Assembly (NCBI GenBank): GCA_964508895.1
Contig: CAZDWF010000019.1
Location: 1 to 38,392, forward strand
Length of the DNA stretch: 38,392 nt
From: M55B132 sp964508895
Lineage (GTDB): Bacteria > Bacteroidota > Bacteroidia > Bacteroidales > B18-G4
Direction of reading: 5' to 3'
Shown one piece after another: positions 24,626 through 32,782 of the stretch. Every line of letters begins with the position of its first letter. The first letter of the stretch is position 1. Made by a program: the position numbers and the translations under genes. The notes under the pieces are model-generated. The model was given only the letters and a program-made list of their open reading frames with translations. It had not been told where the DNA came from and searched no databases.

Positions 24626-24652
24626 AAGCCCCGCACACAAGGTACGGGGCTT
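24626..24652 (+). terminator. Rho-independent terminator
   Basis: AAGCCCCG (24626-24633) pairs with CGGGGCTT (24645-24652), loop of 11, followed by TGCTTTG. It begins 7 bases after the DUF2779 stop. The U-tract is short. Confidence 0.6.
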
Positions 24653-24750
24653 GCTTTGAAGTCATTTCCAATTGGTTTATCGGGTGCAATTTGTGGTAGT
24701 TTTTCTAAGAGGCATTGAGCGACAGTTCCCTGTTTCTATTTTTCTGCAGA

Positions 24751-25101
24751 TTAATTCCATTCAATTTCTATATCATTCAACAACCAATGATTCATTATCT
24801 TAATACAGTTTGACTTGAAACATCCATTGTAATTCAATTCATCATGAGGAAATATCATTTTTATGTTACCAGATACTGTTGCTATTAACTTATCAATACT
24901 GTAAGTTTCTATATTTAATGATTCAAACTCATAGAAATAGTTCAGCCCATTTGAATAAAATCTACGATATGTCTCTGCAAGATGAAGAAACTCTGATTCT
25001 GGGGCTGAGATATCTATAATGGTCTGAAAATCTTGAGAGCTCATGCCTTTTTGCCAATTCTTAAAAGCAGATAGAATCAGGTTATCTTCATCTTTTTCCA
25101 T
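24751..25101 (-). CDS. Hypothetical protein, 116 aa
   Basis: Not recognised. Short, acidic, with an aromatic-rich middle (ETYRRFYSNGLNYFYEFESL) and a late GCFKSNCIKIMNHW segment. The alternation of helices and strands could fit a small NTF2/SnoaL-like fold, but this is only an impression. No signal peptide. It lies between the DUF2779 gene (convergent) and the secreted BACON protein (same strand, 65 bp). Confidence 0.5.
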   Translation of the reverse strand: MEKDEDNLILSAFKNWQKGMSSQDFQTIIDISAPESEFLHLAETYRRFYSNGLNYFYEFESLNIETYSIDKLIATVSGNIKMIFPHDELNYNGCFKSNCIKIMNHWLLNDIEIEWN

Positions 25102-25166
25102 TACACAGGTTAAAAAATTCTCTTCATCTAGATTTATACAATCATTAACATCAATCCAGTTTGGGG

Positions 25167-27683
25167 CTATCTAATTACTGTGATCTTCTCCGAAATAACC
25201 CCTTTATTTGTTATTAGTGTTAAATAGTATATTCCATTGGGTAGGGAAGATAATTGTAGATAGTTTTTTCCTTTAGGATGAGATAATTTGCATTTAATAT
25301 AAAGCTGACCAATAGTATTATAAATCAATACATTTTTAACTTCTAAGGTAGAGTTAATTATTTCAATGTTTAAATTATTCCTGATGGGATTCGGATAGAG
25401 TTTTAAATCCTTTAACAAGACATTTTCATTTACATTGTTGGCTGATTCTTGTGTAACAGTTAAATATTGAGTGCTTACAAATGAACTAATTATAGAAAGC
25501 GTGGCTGATCTCGGTGCATTAGTGAAGTTTGAGCTGTTGGTTGAAAAAGTAATAGTAGCATCACCATTGCCATTTATTGTACTAACATCTAACCAACTGG
25601 GATAATTAATAATATTCCACGTAACATTTGAAGAAATATTACATATTGTACTACTTCCAGCGTAGCCTCCAAGTGTGACAAATGTTGGATCAATGGTCAA
25701 CAAGTATTGCTCTCCTTCCTGTGTAAGAGAAACGGTCGAAGTTTCTCCTTCTCCACTAACAGTTATTGTACAAGATCTTGAGTTAGATGTTGTGTTTTCA
25801 TCATAGCTAACAGTAAAACTTCCATTATTAGATCCACTTGATGGGGTACATGTAACCCAGGAACTGTTTTCATTAACGCTCCAATTAACATTAGAAGACA
25901 CGTTAACGCTAAAGTCTCCAGCATCTGAACCTACGGTCTTGGTTGTGGGAGATATAGATAAAAATGTACCTATGTTTTGCGTTAGAATGATTGTGGCATT
26001 TTCTCCTTCTCCACTAACAGTTATTGTACAAGATCTTGAATTAGATGTTGTGTTTTCATCATAACTGACAGTAAAGCTTCCGTTGTTAGATCCACTTGAT
26101 GGAGAGCATGTAACCCAGGAACAACTTTCAGTAATGCTCCAGTTAACGTTAGAAGATATGCTAACACCAAAGTTTCCGGCATTTGAGCCTACGGTATTAG
26201 TTGTTGGAGATACAGATAAATATTTATCTCCATTTTGCATTAATGTAATTGTAGCGCTTTCTCCTTCTCCGCTGACGGTTATAGTACATGACCTTGAATT
26301 TGATGAAGTATTTTCATCATAATTGACAGTAAAACTTCCATTGTTAGATCCGCTTGGAGGAGAGCATGTAACCCAGGAACAACTTTCATTTACGCTCCAG
26401 TTAACGTTAGAAGACACGCTAACACCAAAGTTTCCAGCATTTGAGCCTACGGTCTTGGTTGTAGGAGATACAGATAAATATTTGTCTCCGTTTTGTGTTA
26501 ATGTGATTGTGGCGCTTTCTCCTTCTCCGCTAACGGTTATGGTACATGACCTTGAATTTGATGAAGTATTTTCATCATAATTGACAGTAAAGCTTCCATT
26601 GTTGGATCCACTTGATGGAGAACATGTAACCCAGTAACAGCTTTCGCTGACGCTCCAGCTAACATTTGAAGATACGCTAACACTAAAGTTTCCAGCATTC
26701 GAGCTTACAGTTTTGGTTGTAGGAGATACAGAAATGTAATTGTCTTGAATAGTAACTGGATTACTACTCCAACATGCCCAATTGTCATCTTCGTTTGATT
26801 CATCTACTTCATCCAAATAATCAATAATAAAACCGACTTTATATGTTCCTGGCGGAATGGTAGGAGAAACTGTTGTTACATCAACAGATATGCTTTCGTC
26901 ATCATAATCACCGGGATCTAAGCTGTTAACATAGTCATCACCGATTAACCAGTCACTTGTGGTTATAATATTGTCATTTGATAAATAATATGCTAGATGG
27001 CTTGATCCAGCACTACCTTGACCATTGTTAATAACTCTAACTTCAATGTCCACATGGGTGCCATTAACAGTTAAATCACAGTGGTCTGGATCATATGTTA
27101 AATTTGGTTCAGGCAATGTGTAAGTAACCTCTAATTCAGGCTCATAAGACCCACTATAAGCTTCTCTTGAATAGAAAATACTTACGTTCCCATTTGCACT
27201 TGAAGATGTTGGTTCTAATAGAAAACCCCAGTTTGCCATGCCATTTTCTATCCAGTTTGCAACTAAACTGTGTACACCGATAGAGATTGAACTACCACTT
27301 CCTGTTGTAAAATTATAGCCAATACTATTGTCATACCATACCCCTCCATTCCAAGTTACAGTATTTTCAGCCCAAACGCTCGTTATGTTCCAAACGGTTC
27401 CATCCACAACTTCTTGTGTGCTCGTAGTATAGTTCAAAATCAAATAAGCTGTATTAATGGTAGCATTACTTGGAATTGAACTTAAATCAAATTTAATCAA
27501 TGCGGCAAAAACATCACCCCATGATTCTTTACCAATCATAAATGTTGGATCAGGTCCAAAATTACTTGTGGGAGCTGATTCAGCGATAAATGTGTCTTCA
27601 ACAACTGGACAAACTACGGTGGTTTGTGATTGTCCGCTAAGAAATAGCGAAATAAAGCAAGAAAGAATAATAAGTTTTTTCAT
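25167..27683 (-). CDS. Secreted BACON-repeat protein with T9SS sorting domain
   Basis: An 838-residue surface or secreted protein. Residues 1-19 form a signal peptide. Residues about 24-190 resemble a DNRLRE-type beta domain (FAALIKFDLSSIPSN, AYLILNY, SVWAENTVTWN), then a CARDB-type region to about 315. From about 317 come four BACON repeats of 86 residues (start ISVSPTTKTV, core CxWVTCSP, end TITLTQNGDKYL), then a fifth more divergent copy, and a C-terminal domain (~755-838, LYPNPIRNNLNIEI, SLPNGIYYLTLIT) of the type A type IX secretion kind that is removed on export. BACON domains often bind glycans or mucin. The kinase/regulator gene pair just downstream, read in the same direction, may control it. 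Confidence 0.9.
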   Translation of the reverse strand: MKKLIILSCFISLFLSGQSQTTVVCPVVEDTFIAESAPTSNFGPDPTFMIGKESWGDVFAALIKFDLSSIPSNATINTAYLILNYTTSTQEVVDGTVWNITSVWAENTVTWNGGVWYDNSIGYNFTTGSGSSISIGVHSLVANWIENGMANWGFLLEPTSSSANGNVSIFYSREAYSGSYEPELEVTYTLPEPNLTYDPDHCDLTVNGTHVDIEVRVINNGQGSAGSSHLAYYLSNDNIITTSDWLIGDDYVNSLDPGDYDDESISVDVTTVSPTIPPGTYKVGFIIDYLDEVDESNEDDNWACWSSNPVTIQDNYISVSPTTKTVSSNAGNFSVSVSSNVSWSVSESCYWVTCSPSSGSNNGSFTVNYDENTSSNSRSCTITVSGEGESATITLTQNGDKYLSVSPTTKTVGSNAGNFGVSVSSNVNWSVNESCSWVTCSPPSGSNNGSFTVNYDENTSSNSRSCTITVSGEGESATITLMQNGDKYLSVSPTTNTVGSNAGNFGVSISSNVNWSITESCSWVTCSPSSGSNNGSFTVSYDENTTSNSRSCTITVSGEGENATIILTQNIGTFLSISPTTKTVGSDAGDFSVNVSSNVNWSVNENSSWVTCTPSSGSNNGSFTVSYDENTTSNSRSCTITVSGEGETSTVSLTQEGEQYLLTIDPTFVTLGGYAGSSTICNISSNVTWNIINYPSWLDVSTINGNGDATITFSTNSSNFTNAPRSATLSIISSFVSTQYLTVTQESANNVNENVLLKDLKLYPNPIRNNLNIEIINSTLEVKNVLIYNTIGQLYIKCKLSHPKGKNYLQLSSLPNGIYYLTLITNKGVISEKITVIR
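25701..26733 (-). repeat. Four tandem BACON-encoding DNA repeats of 258 bp
   Basis: The four central BACON domains are encoded by near-identical 258-bp units, with third-codon-position changes and a few substitutions (for example SSGS versus PSGS, CYWV versus CSWV). High DNA identity points to recent duplication or gene conversion, and repeat number may vary between strains. Confidence 0.75.
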
Positions 27684-27710
27684 AACGCAATAGATTTAAG
27701 GTATTGCGTC

Positions 27711-27718
27711 AAAGTTAG
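27711..27718 (-). promoter_or_regulatory. Candidate -7 box for the BACON protein gene
   Basis: CAAAGTTA on the plus strand reads TAACTTTG on the minus strand, a match to TAnnTTTG, 28 bases before the start codon. No clear -33 box was found at the expected 19-21 bases further upstream. Confidence 0.3.
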
Positions 27719-27809
27719 AAGGCATCATAAATAAAGTGATACCTTCAAGTTTGTATTATCCCTCCATATTTATAAGGATTTCGGATATCTCCTATCTGAA
27801 ATAGAATAT

Positions 27810-28403
27810 TTAGATCCAATTACTTTCTAAAGCTTTTTTAATTAATTCCGGAGTTGATTTACATTCTGTTTTTGAAAGGATATTTTTTCTATGTGTATCA
27901 ACTGTTGTTTTGCTTATGAATAACTCGCTAGCAATTATTTTACTGGTTTTTCCTTGAACTATTAGTACTAAAACTTCTCTCTCCCTTTCACTTAAACCTG
28001 GAATTATATCGTTGCTTGTTTCCTCTTTATTCATTGTGTTTCCCAGATTATACCTAGCTATTGTCTCTTTCAACTCATCAATATCAACTGGTTTTAGTAA
28101 AAAATCAAAAGCAGAATTCTTAATGGCTTTGATCGCATATTGATTATAACCTGTTACAAAAATAAATATCGGATTACACTTTCTCCTTCTAACTTCTTCA
28201 ATCAGTTCAAATCCTGTCATTCCGGGCATTTCAACATCAGTAAAAACAATGTCGGGCCTTGATTTAACAATCTCTTCAACAGCAAGTTCAGGAAGGGTTT
28301 CTTTCCCCAATAAATTTATTCCTGATATATGAGATAAAAGCGATTCCATTCTATCAAGAACATCTCTTTGATCATCAACAAGGTAGCAATTTATTTGGGC
28401 CAT
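27810..28403 (-). CDS. Response regulator, REC + LuxR-type HTH
   Basis: A 197-residue two-component regulator. The receiver domain (~4-120) has the acidic pair D10/D11, phosphoacceptor D56 (DIVFTDVEMPG), T84 and K104 (FLLKPVDI). The C-terminal LuxR/NarL HTH (~133-197) has the hallmark LSEREREVLVLIVQGKTSKIIA and ISKTTVDTHRKNIL. It starts 10 bases after the histidine kinase stop and is read in the same direction, so the two are a cognate pair in one operon. LytS-type kinases more often pair with LytTR regulators, so a LuxR partner is slightly unusual. Confidence 0.93.
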   Translation of the reverse strand: MAQINCYLVDDQRDVLDRMESLLSHISGINLLGKETLPELAVEEIVKSRPDIVFTDVEMPGMTGFELIEEVRRRKCNPIFIFVTGYNQYAIKAIKNSAFDFLLKPVDIDELKETIARYNLGNTMNKEETSNDIIPGLSEREREVLVLIVQGKTSKIIASELFISKTTVDTHRKNILSKTECKSTPELIKKALESNWI

Positions 28404-28413
28404 ATATTTAAAG

Positions 28414-30498
28414 CTAGTTATTTATAAATATTGACACTTTTGTGCCGAGTGGTTCTTTATTCTCAGATTCAAGATCTGAAAAACTATATCTAATATTCAC
28501 TTTCTTCAAGTCTTTATATAGGTTAAGTATATTGTCTAGGATTTTTAATCCTTTTCCTGTACTAAAACTTGAATATTGATTTGATTTCACTCTTCCTACG
28601 CCGTTATCTTCAACTATTATTTTACAGCCGTTATCTATTGACTTTACTCTTATTGAAATACAACCTCCTTTTCTTTTTCGATGCTTTATTCCATGTTTAA
28701 TGGCGTTCTCCGCAAATGTATGGATTAGCATCTTGGGAATATGGATGTTACAATCCAGTCTTTCTTCGATTTGTATTTCATATACAAATTTATCTTCGTA
28801 TCTGTACTTTTCAAGATCTAGATAGTGTTTTACGTAATCCAGTTCCTCGCTCAAGGTTGTGTCGATATTATCCGAACCTATAATAGTAGTTCTTAGCAAT
28901 TTAGCGTATTTACCAAATACGTATGAAGCTTTCTCATTATCTTTCTTATTATAAAGTGACCCTATTGATTCTAAAATATTCAAAGTAAAATGTGGATCTA
29001 ATTGGCTTTTAACAGATTGTAATTGTAGTTCAGCTATTTTCTTTTCAGTTTGATACTTTCTTCTTGCAATTATTTGCTGTGATCTCCTGATTAAGTAAAA
29101 CAAAGCATATAAAATAGAGTAAATCCCTATATATAACAAGTATTTCAGGTAATACATGCTATTTCTATGATAATTCAAAATATAGGAATGTCCGCCTCTT
29201 TGGAAGTATATTAATGGTGTAGTTTGGTCTCTCTTTATGATGCTTATATTATTCGATATTGGGTTTTCATTTTCAAAATCAAATACAACAGGATTTGAGA
29301 AATCATTCCTGACTATTGTAAATATTTCATAGTCTAATCCAAAGAACAAAATTTCTTTTTCACCATCAAGGTCAAAATCAATTACTACTGGCCATTCATC
29401 CATTATCCCAGGAAGAATGCATACTGGAGTTATATCTAAGTTAGTATCTATCTTGGATACGGTTCCATTATAGAATTGAATATAAACTTCACCATAGTTA
29501 GTATCATCTTTCACAAATAACATAGACTTCTCAATGTCTTTGAGATTAGTAAGCTCTCTCTTTCTGATCACAACTCCATTTTCATCAAATAAATACAACA
29601 CGTTTTTGATGTCTTCCATTCCTCGGTGTTTCTGAAGAGCAATTAGATTAAAGTGGTCACCAACATTCAAAGGTCTTACATCAAGGTCTGTTTTATATTC
29701 TCCAAATTTTACTGGAGGAAAAAGAAATGACATGTTTTTATCTAACACCATAAGCCAAGCATGTGTATCTGGATAATTAATGGTGTCGTTGTTTTCATAA
29801 TTGCCAAGTGCCCGACTATCACCCAGATACTCAATATGACCATCATTGTTTATGTCTGCAGAGAGAGGATTATATATTCCAGATCCACTTTCTGGTGATT
29901 TTAGAATTGTATCGTCATTAATATCTATTAGATATAAATTACGTGGCTGTTTTGCTATGCCTGTGATTATTTCTACAATTAGTTCTTTATAACCATCCCT
30001 ATCAATGTCATTAGATTCACAGAATATCATTTCACACTTATACTCACCATTATATGGCTTTGTAACATCTAAATACCTTTTTGTTTGAGTTTCAATTGAA
30101 TTGCTATAGGGCCTAATAAGCTCGTAATAAATCGAGTCATTAACAATGGTAAATATGAAAATCTCTTTTATAGAGTCCAGGTCATAGTCACAATAAATAA
30201 AGAAATCCCTGTCTATGAATACTCCTGAAAAGTTCCATTGATCCAGAGTTTTGCCATTAACTGTAATAATAAATGATGGATAATTATATGGTGATCCATG
30301 ATACCAGATCTTTTCACTGGTTCCATCGTTGTCTAGATCAATGTACGAATAGACCTCTTCGGGATTGATTTCCTTGTGTTCAATAGTGTCAATTTTATAC
30401 TTTGAAGAGCTAAACGGGAATAAGAATATAAAAATCGTTCCTATTACAATAGATAAGAATAGTGGGTGGGTTAGAATATTTAAAGATTTCTGTATCAA
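28414..30498 (-). CDS. LytS-type sensor histidine kinase with periplasmic beta-propeller
   Basis: A 694-residue membrane sensor kinase. TM1 ~12-28, a ~415-residue periplasmic part, TM2 ~450-470, then a His_kinase (PF06580-like) domain with H503 (QLDPHFTLNILES), N598 (FAENAIKHG), the ATP-lid box DNGVG (631-635) and GKGLKI (648-653). The periplasmic part has repeated Asp-rich loops (DLDNDGTS, DYDLDSIK, DIDRDGYK, DINNDGHI, DFDLDGEK) of the FG-GAP/VCBS beta-propeller type, which likely bind calcium. What it senses is unknown. Autophosphorylation would transfer to the LuxR-type regulator encoded next. Confidence 0.92.
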   Translation of the reverse strand: MIQKSLNILTHPLFLSIVIGTIFIFLFPFSSSKYKIDTIEHKEINPEEVYSYIDLDNDGTSEKIWYHGSPYNYPSFIITVNGKTLDQWNFSGVFIDRDFFIYCDYDLDSIKEIFIFTIVNDSIYYELIRPYSNSIETQTKRYLDVTKPYNGEYKCEMIFCESNDIDRDGYKELIVEIITGIAKQPRNLYLIDINDDTILKSPESGSGIYNPLSADINNDGHIEYLGDSRALGNYENNDTINYPDTHAWLMVLDKNMSFLFPPVKFGEYKTDLDVRPLNVGDHFNLIALQKHRGMEDIKNVLYLFDENGVVIRKRELTNLKDIEKSMLFVKDDTNYGEVYIQFYNGTVSKIDTNLDITPVCILPGIMDEWPVVIDFDLDGEKEILFFGLDYEIFTIVRNDFSNPVVFDFENENPISNNISIIKRDQTTPLIYFQRGGHSYILNYHRNSMYYLKYLLYIGIYSILYALFYLIRRSQQIIARRKYQTEKKIAELQLQSVKSQLDPHFTLNILESIGSLYNKKDNEKASYVFGKYAKLLRTTIIGSDNIDTTLSEELDYVKHYLDLEKYRYEDKFVYEIQIEERLDCNIHIPKMLIHTFAENAIKHGIKHRKRKGGCISIRVKSIDNGCKIIVEDNGVGRVKSNQYSSFSTGKGLKILDNILNLYKDLKKVNIRYSFSDLESENKEPLGTKVSIFINN

Positions 30499-30517
30499 CT
30501 CTATAAAATATATTAGT

Positions 30518-30549
30518 CAAATATAAATAAAAATAAGATGTATATCAAG
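30518..30549 (-). promoter_or_regulatory. Candidate promoter for the kinase-regulator operon
   Basis: CAAATATA (30518-30525) reads TATATTTG on the minus strand, matching TAnnTTTG, with a CTTG at a -33 position about 20 bases upstream (plus-strand CAAG near 30546). It is 20 bases from the kinase start. Confidence 0.45.
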
Positions 30550-30576
30550 GATAGGCATTTTCGTCTGATGTTTCAT

Positions 30577-30612
30577 AAAAATGAGACTACCAATTTATAA
30601 TGGTAGTCTCAT
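30577..30612 (-). terminator. Rho-independent terminator
   Basis: A 12-bp perfect stem, ATGAGACTACCA (30581-30592) with TGGTAGTCTCAT (30601-30612), loop of 8. Read leftward it is followed by a TTTT tract. It terminates the 106-residue gene at 30636. Confidence 0.75.
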
Positions 30613-30635
30613 GGCTTTGAAGACATTTCCTAAGC

Positions 30636-30956
30636 TTATGCTGCAAGAATGTGGGCTGACCTTCCAGAGTATACCGGAAAAGGGATGATGATATCCTCTC
30701 CCCATTGGCAAAGCAGTCTGTGACTGCTCGTATCTCCTTCTGTAATACATTTTAACTTTTTCCTCCATTCTTCATCCAAAGAAGGTATTCCTTCCAGGAG
30801 TATCATAATTGCCAATTTTAATGTAGGAGATTTGTAAAGGTAGACAGCACTTGATAAGAGGGTCGCCATTAACAATACGAATAGCATGTCGCTTTTTCTT
30901 TTCAGTCTTATTGATTGTCCTTTGAATAACATAACACTAGAGTTTAGGTTTAACAT
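30636..30956 (-). CDS. Hypothetical protein with one membrane span, ~106 aa
   Basis: Not recognised. A longer frame starts at 31073, but the first 39 codons run through a palindromic, non-coding-looking stretch, so ATG 30956 is preferred (ATG 30932 also possible). The product has a positively charged N-terminus (KRKSD), a hydrophobic span (MLFVLLMATLLSSAVYLY), and a C-terminal region with GEDIIIPFPVYSG. Its gene ends at a strong terminator. Confidence that it is translated is moderate. Confidence 0.5.
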   Translation of the reverse strand: MLNLNSSVMLFKGQSIRLKRKSDMLFVLLMATLLSSAVYLYKSPTLKLAIMILLEGIPSLDEEWRKKLKCITEGDTSSHRLLCQWGEDIIIPFPVYSGRSAHILAA

Positions 30957-31006
30957 TTGTTGATTAAGTGGAAATGTTTCAAAGAACTCCGGGCTTTCAC
31001 GTCTCA

Positions 31007-31022
31007 CGACGCAAATGCGTCG
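31007..31022. promoter_or_regulatory. GC-rich inverted repeat
   Basis: CGACGCA (31007-31013) pairs with TGCGTCG (31016-31022) around AA. It lies 51 bases before the preferred start of the leftward gene at 30956. Operator or hairpin; unusually GC-rich compared with the surroundings. Confidence 0.35.
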
Positions 31023-31157
31023 GAGAACTATGAAACCACAATTAGATTTTACCAGCTTGTTTGGATTTGTCAATATGTTTTACAACATTTTGCACCCTGT
31101 CAAATTTTCTCAACAATTCTCTTGACCTGGGATGTAAAATATGCTATGAGTATAAAT

Positions 31158-31212
31158 CCTCCTCTGCCCTCAAAGGGCTAAAGGGGAGGCACCCGGTTCT
31201 TCCGGGTTTTTT
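31158..31212 (+). terminator. Tandem hairpins with T-run, possible attenuator
   Basis: Two hairpins lie 17 bases before the 71-residue ORF. CCTCC 31158-31162 with GGAGG 31185-31189 encloses GCCCT/AGGGC. Then ACCCGG 31191-31196 pairs with CCGGGT 31202-31207, followed by a six-T run. The second is a canonical intrinsic terminator. Its place just before a start codon suggests attenuation, but it could be a leftover terminator of an upstream unit. Confidence 0.6.
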
Positions 31213-31228
31213 CTTAACCCTTTTTCTC

Positions 31229-31444
31229 ATGAAAACGGTAACAGTACGGAAGCGGCTTATCGGTGAGGACATCGATCTCGGTGAGGGTGCTACTATTATC
31301 CTTGATAAGGCAGTGCCGCCTATGATTGGATTCCTTCGCCTAAAATATCTGGATGACCAGGATTGTCTCGAAGGAGATATAGAGCACCTATTCCTCTGTG
31401 AGGGTAAGGGGTTGGAGGAAAAGGATTATTGGTGGGAGTTTTAA
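31229..31444 (+). CDS. Small hypothetical protein, 71 aa
   Basis: Not recognised. The longer frame from 31061 runs through the terminator hairpins, so ATG 31229 is chosen. The product starts MKTVTVRKRLIGEDIDLGEG and ends with an acidic patch and WWEF. Beta-rich in appearance, no membrane span. It lies 22 bases after an intrinsic terminator-like hairpin. Confidence 0.5.
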   Translation: MKTVTVRKRLIGEDIDLGEGATIILDKAVPPMIGFLRLKYLDDQDCLEGDIEHLFLCEGKGLEEKDYWWEF

Positions 31445-31482
31445 TCCAAGGACGAGTTGTATTATTGTGTACCATTAAAGCA

Positions 31483-31674
31483 TCAATTATCCTCTGCAAA
31501 CAAATTGTACTTCTTATGAAGCTGCCACATCGTTAAAGACATGCTGCAATAGGCATAATGTTCCTCGTTCTCTAAAACAATTTTCACCAGCTTCATCAAA
31601 TCAATATAGCTGATATTTCCTCTAAGATACTTTTCAAAAAGGATGTCGGTCTCTAGTAGTTTGTCCATTATCAT
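31483..31674 (-). CDS. Small hypothetical protein, 63 aa
   Basis: Not recognised. A short alpha-helical-looking protein (MDKLLETDILFEKYLRGNIS, LMKLVKIVLENEEHYA) with no signal peptide. Start ATG 31674 or the second ATG two codons in. It stands convergent with the 71-residue ORF. Real but function unknown, or possibly non-coding. Confidence 0.45.
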   Translation of the reverse strand: MIMDKLLETDILFEKYLRGNISYIDLMKLVKIVLENEEHYAYCSMSLTMWQLHKKYNLFAEDN

Positions 31675-31802
31675 ATCACCATTTTATACTTAATAAACTT
31701 CTTCCAGAATTGTTACATTTCAACTTAATATCAAATGGATGAAAGCCTTACTCCTAAATGATCGTGGAGCTCTTGTGTTTTGACATCAGTTTTTATAATT
31801 TC

Positions 31803-32735
31803 TCATAATTTATTAAGTATAATCCTTGCCTTTTCTTTGAATGGTTCATTAAGGCTTTCATTCAATTCTGCAGCCCAATCTTCCTCACATTCACTTTTAA
31901 AGTTCAAAACTTGCTTCAATTTAGTTTTTGCTTCTTCTAAATTGCCCATCTTGAGATATATTTCACCAAGCAATAGCAATGTCTCAATCCTTCTATTAAT
32001 TTCATACGATAATTCAATATCTATTTTTGCCCGGTCATACTCTCCAATCTTAATATAACACTCTGCTCTTTTATTTAGCACCAATGGACGTTCATTGTTA
32101 TTAAGTGAAATAGTGTAGTATTTGAGTGCACTCTTGTAGTCATTCATGATTACGAAGACATTTCCTAAATCTTCATAATATCCTAAAACTTGTTGTTTGC
32201 TATTGGGGTTTGAGATTATCGCTCTACAAATATCATCAATTGCTCTGTTGTATTGATTAAGTTCCATATGGAGGCTTGCCCTTTTAATGTAATAATCTGA
32301 ATTATAAGGTTCTTGATTAATAGCATCATTAAAACTGCTTAGTGCATTAGTATACTCACCTAAATCAAGATCATATAGACCCTGTTCCATGGCCTCTCGA
32401 GATCTATTATCTTCAGGATATGAATAGCTTTGTAGGTTTATATTATCATGTTCTTGAATATAAACATCGCTATAATCAATTACTTTCTGAAAGTTTCTAT
32501 GTAAAATTTCCTGTGTATGACAAATCAGATTATCTAGTTCGCCTATAGTAGATATATTTCCGTCTATTGTAAACAATTCATTGTTCTCAAGTGTAAAAAA
32601 GTAAAAACTTTTTATGGTTCGTGTTGGGATATAAACATCAAATGAATTGTTATTGTACTTAAATATTGAAAATCCAGTTAGATGGGAATTCTGACTTAGA
32701 ATTCTTGTTTTTACTATGTCTTTTGTTCTGTGCAT
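31803..32735 (-). CDS. TPR-repeat protein, 310 aa
   Basis: The C-terminal two thirds (about residues 110-300) hold at least five TPR motifs with the pattern G-Y-A and spacing of 34 (YTNALSSFNDAI, YNRAIDDICRAI, YKSALKYYTISL, YDRAKIDIELSY, LEEAKTKLKQVL), so a protein-interaction scaffold is expected. The N-terminal ~105 residues show no known domain. No signal peptide, hence cytoplasmic. It is followed upstream by the repeat protein at 32783 on the same strand (47 bp apart), probably one unit. Confidence 0.8.
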   Translation of the reverse strand: MHRTKDIVKTRILSQNSHLTGFSIFKYNNNSFDVYIPTRTIKSFYFFTLENNELFTIDGNISTIGELDNLICHTQEILHRNFQKVIDYSDVYIQEHDNINLQSYSYPEDNRSREAMEQGLYDLDLGEYTNALSSFNDAINQEPYNSDYYIKRASLHMELNQYNRAIDDICRAIISNPNSKQQVLGYYEDLGNVFVIMNDYKSALKYYTISLNNNERPLVLNKRAECYIKIGEYDRAKIDIELSYEINRRIETLLLLGEIYLKMGNLEEAKTKLKQVLNFKSECEEDWAAELNESLNEPFKEKARIILNKL

Positions 32736-32782
32736 TTGGATTTGTTTTCAATGATTCAATAAGGGTTGTTTTGTTTTGATGA

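Noticed and set aside
25701..26733. CRISPR-like array
   Set aside because: The repeats are 258-bp coding units of BACON domains without spacers.
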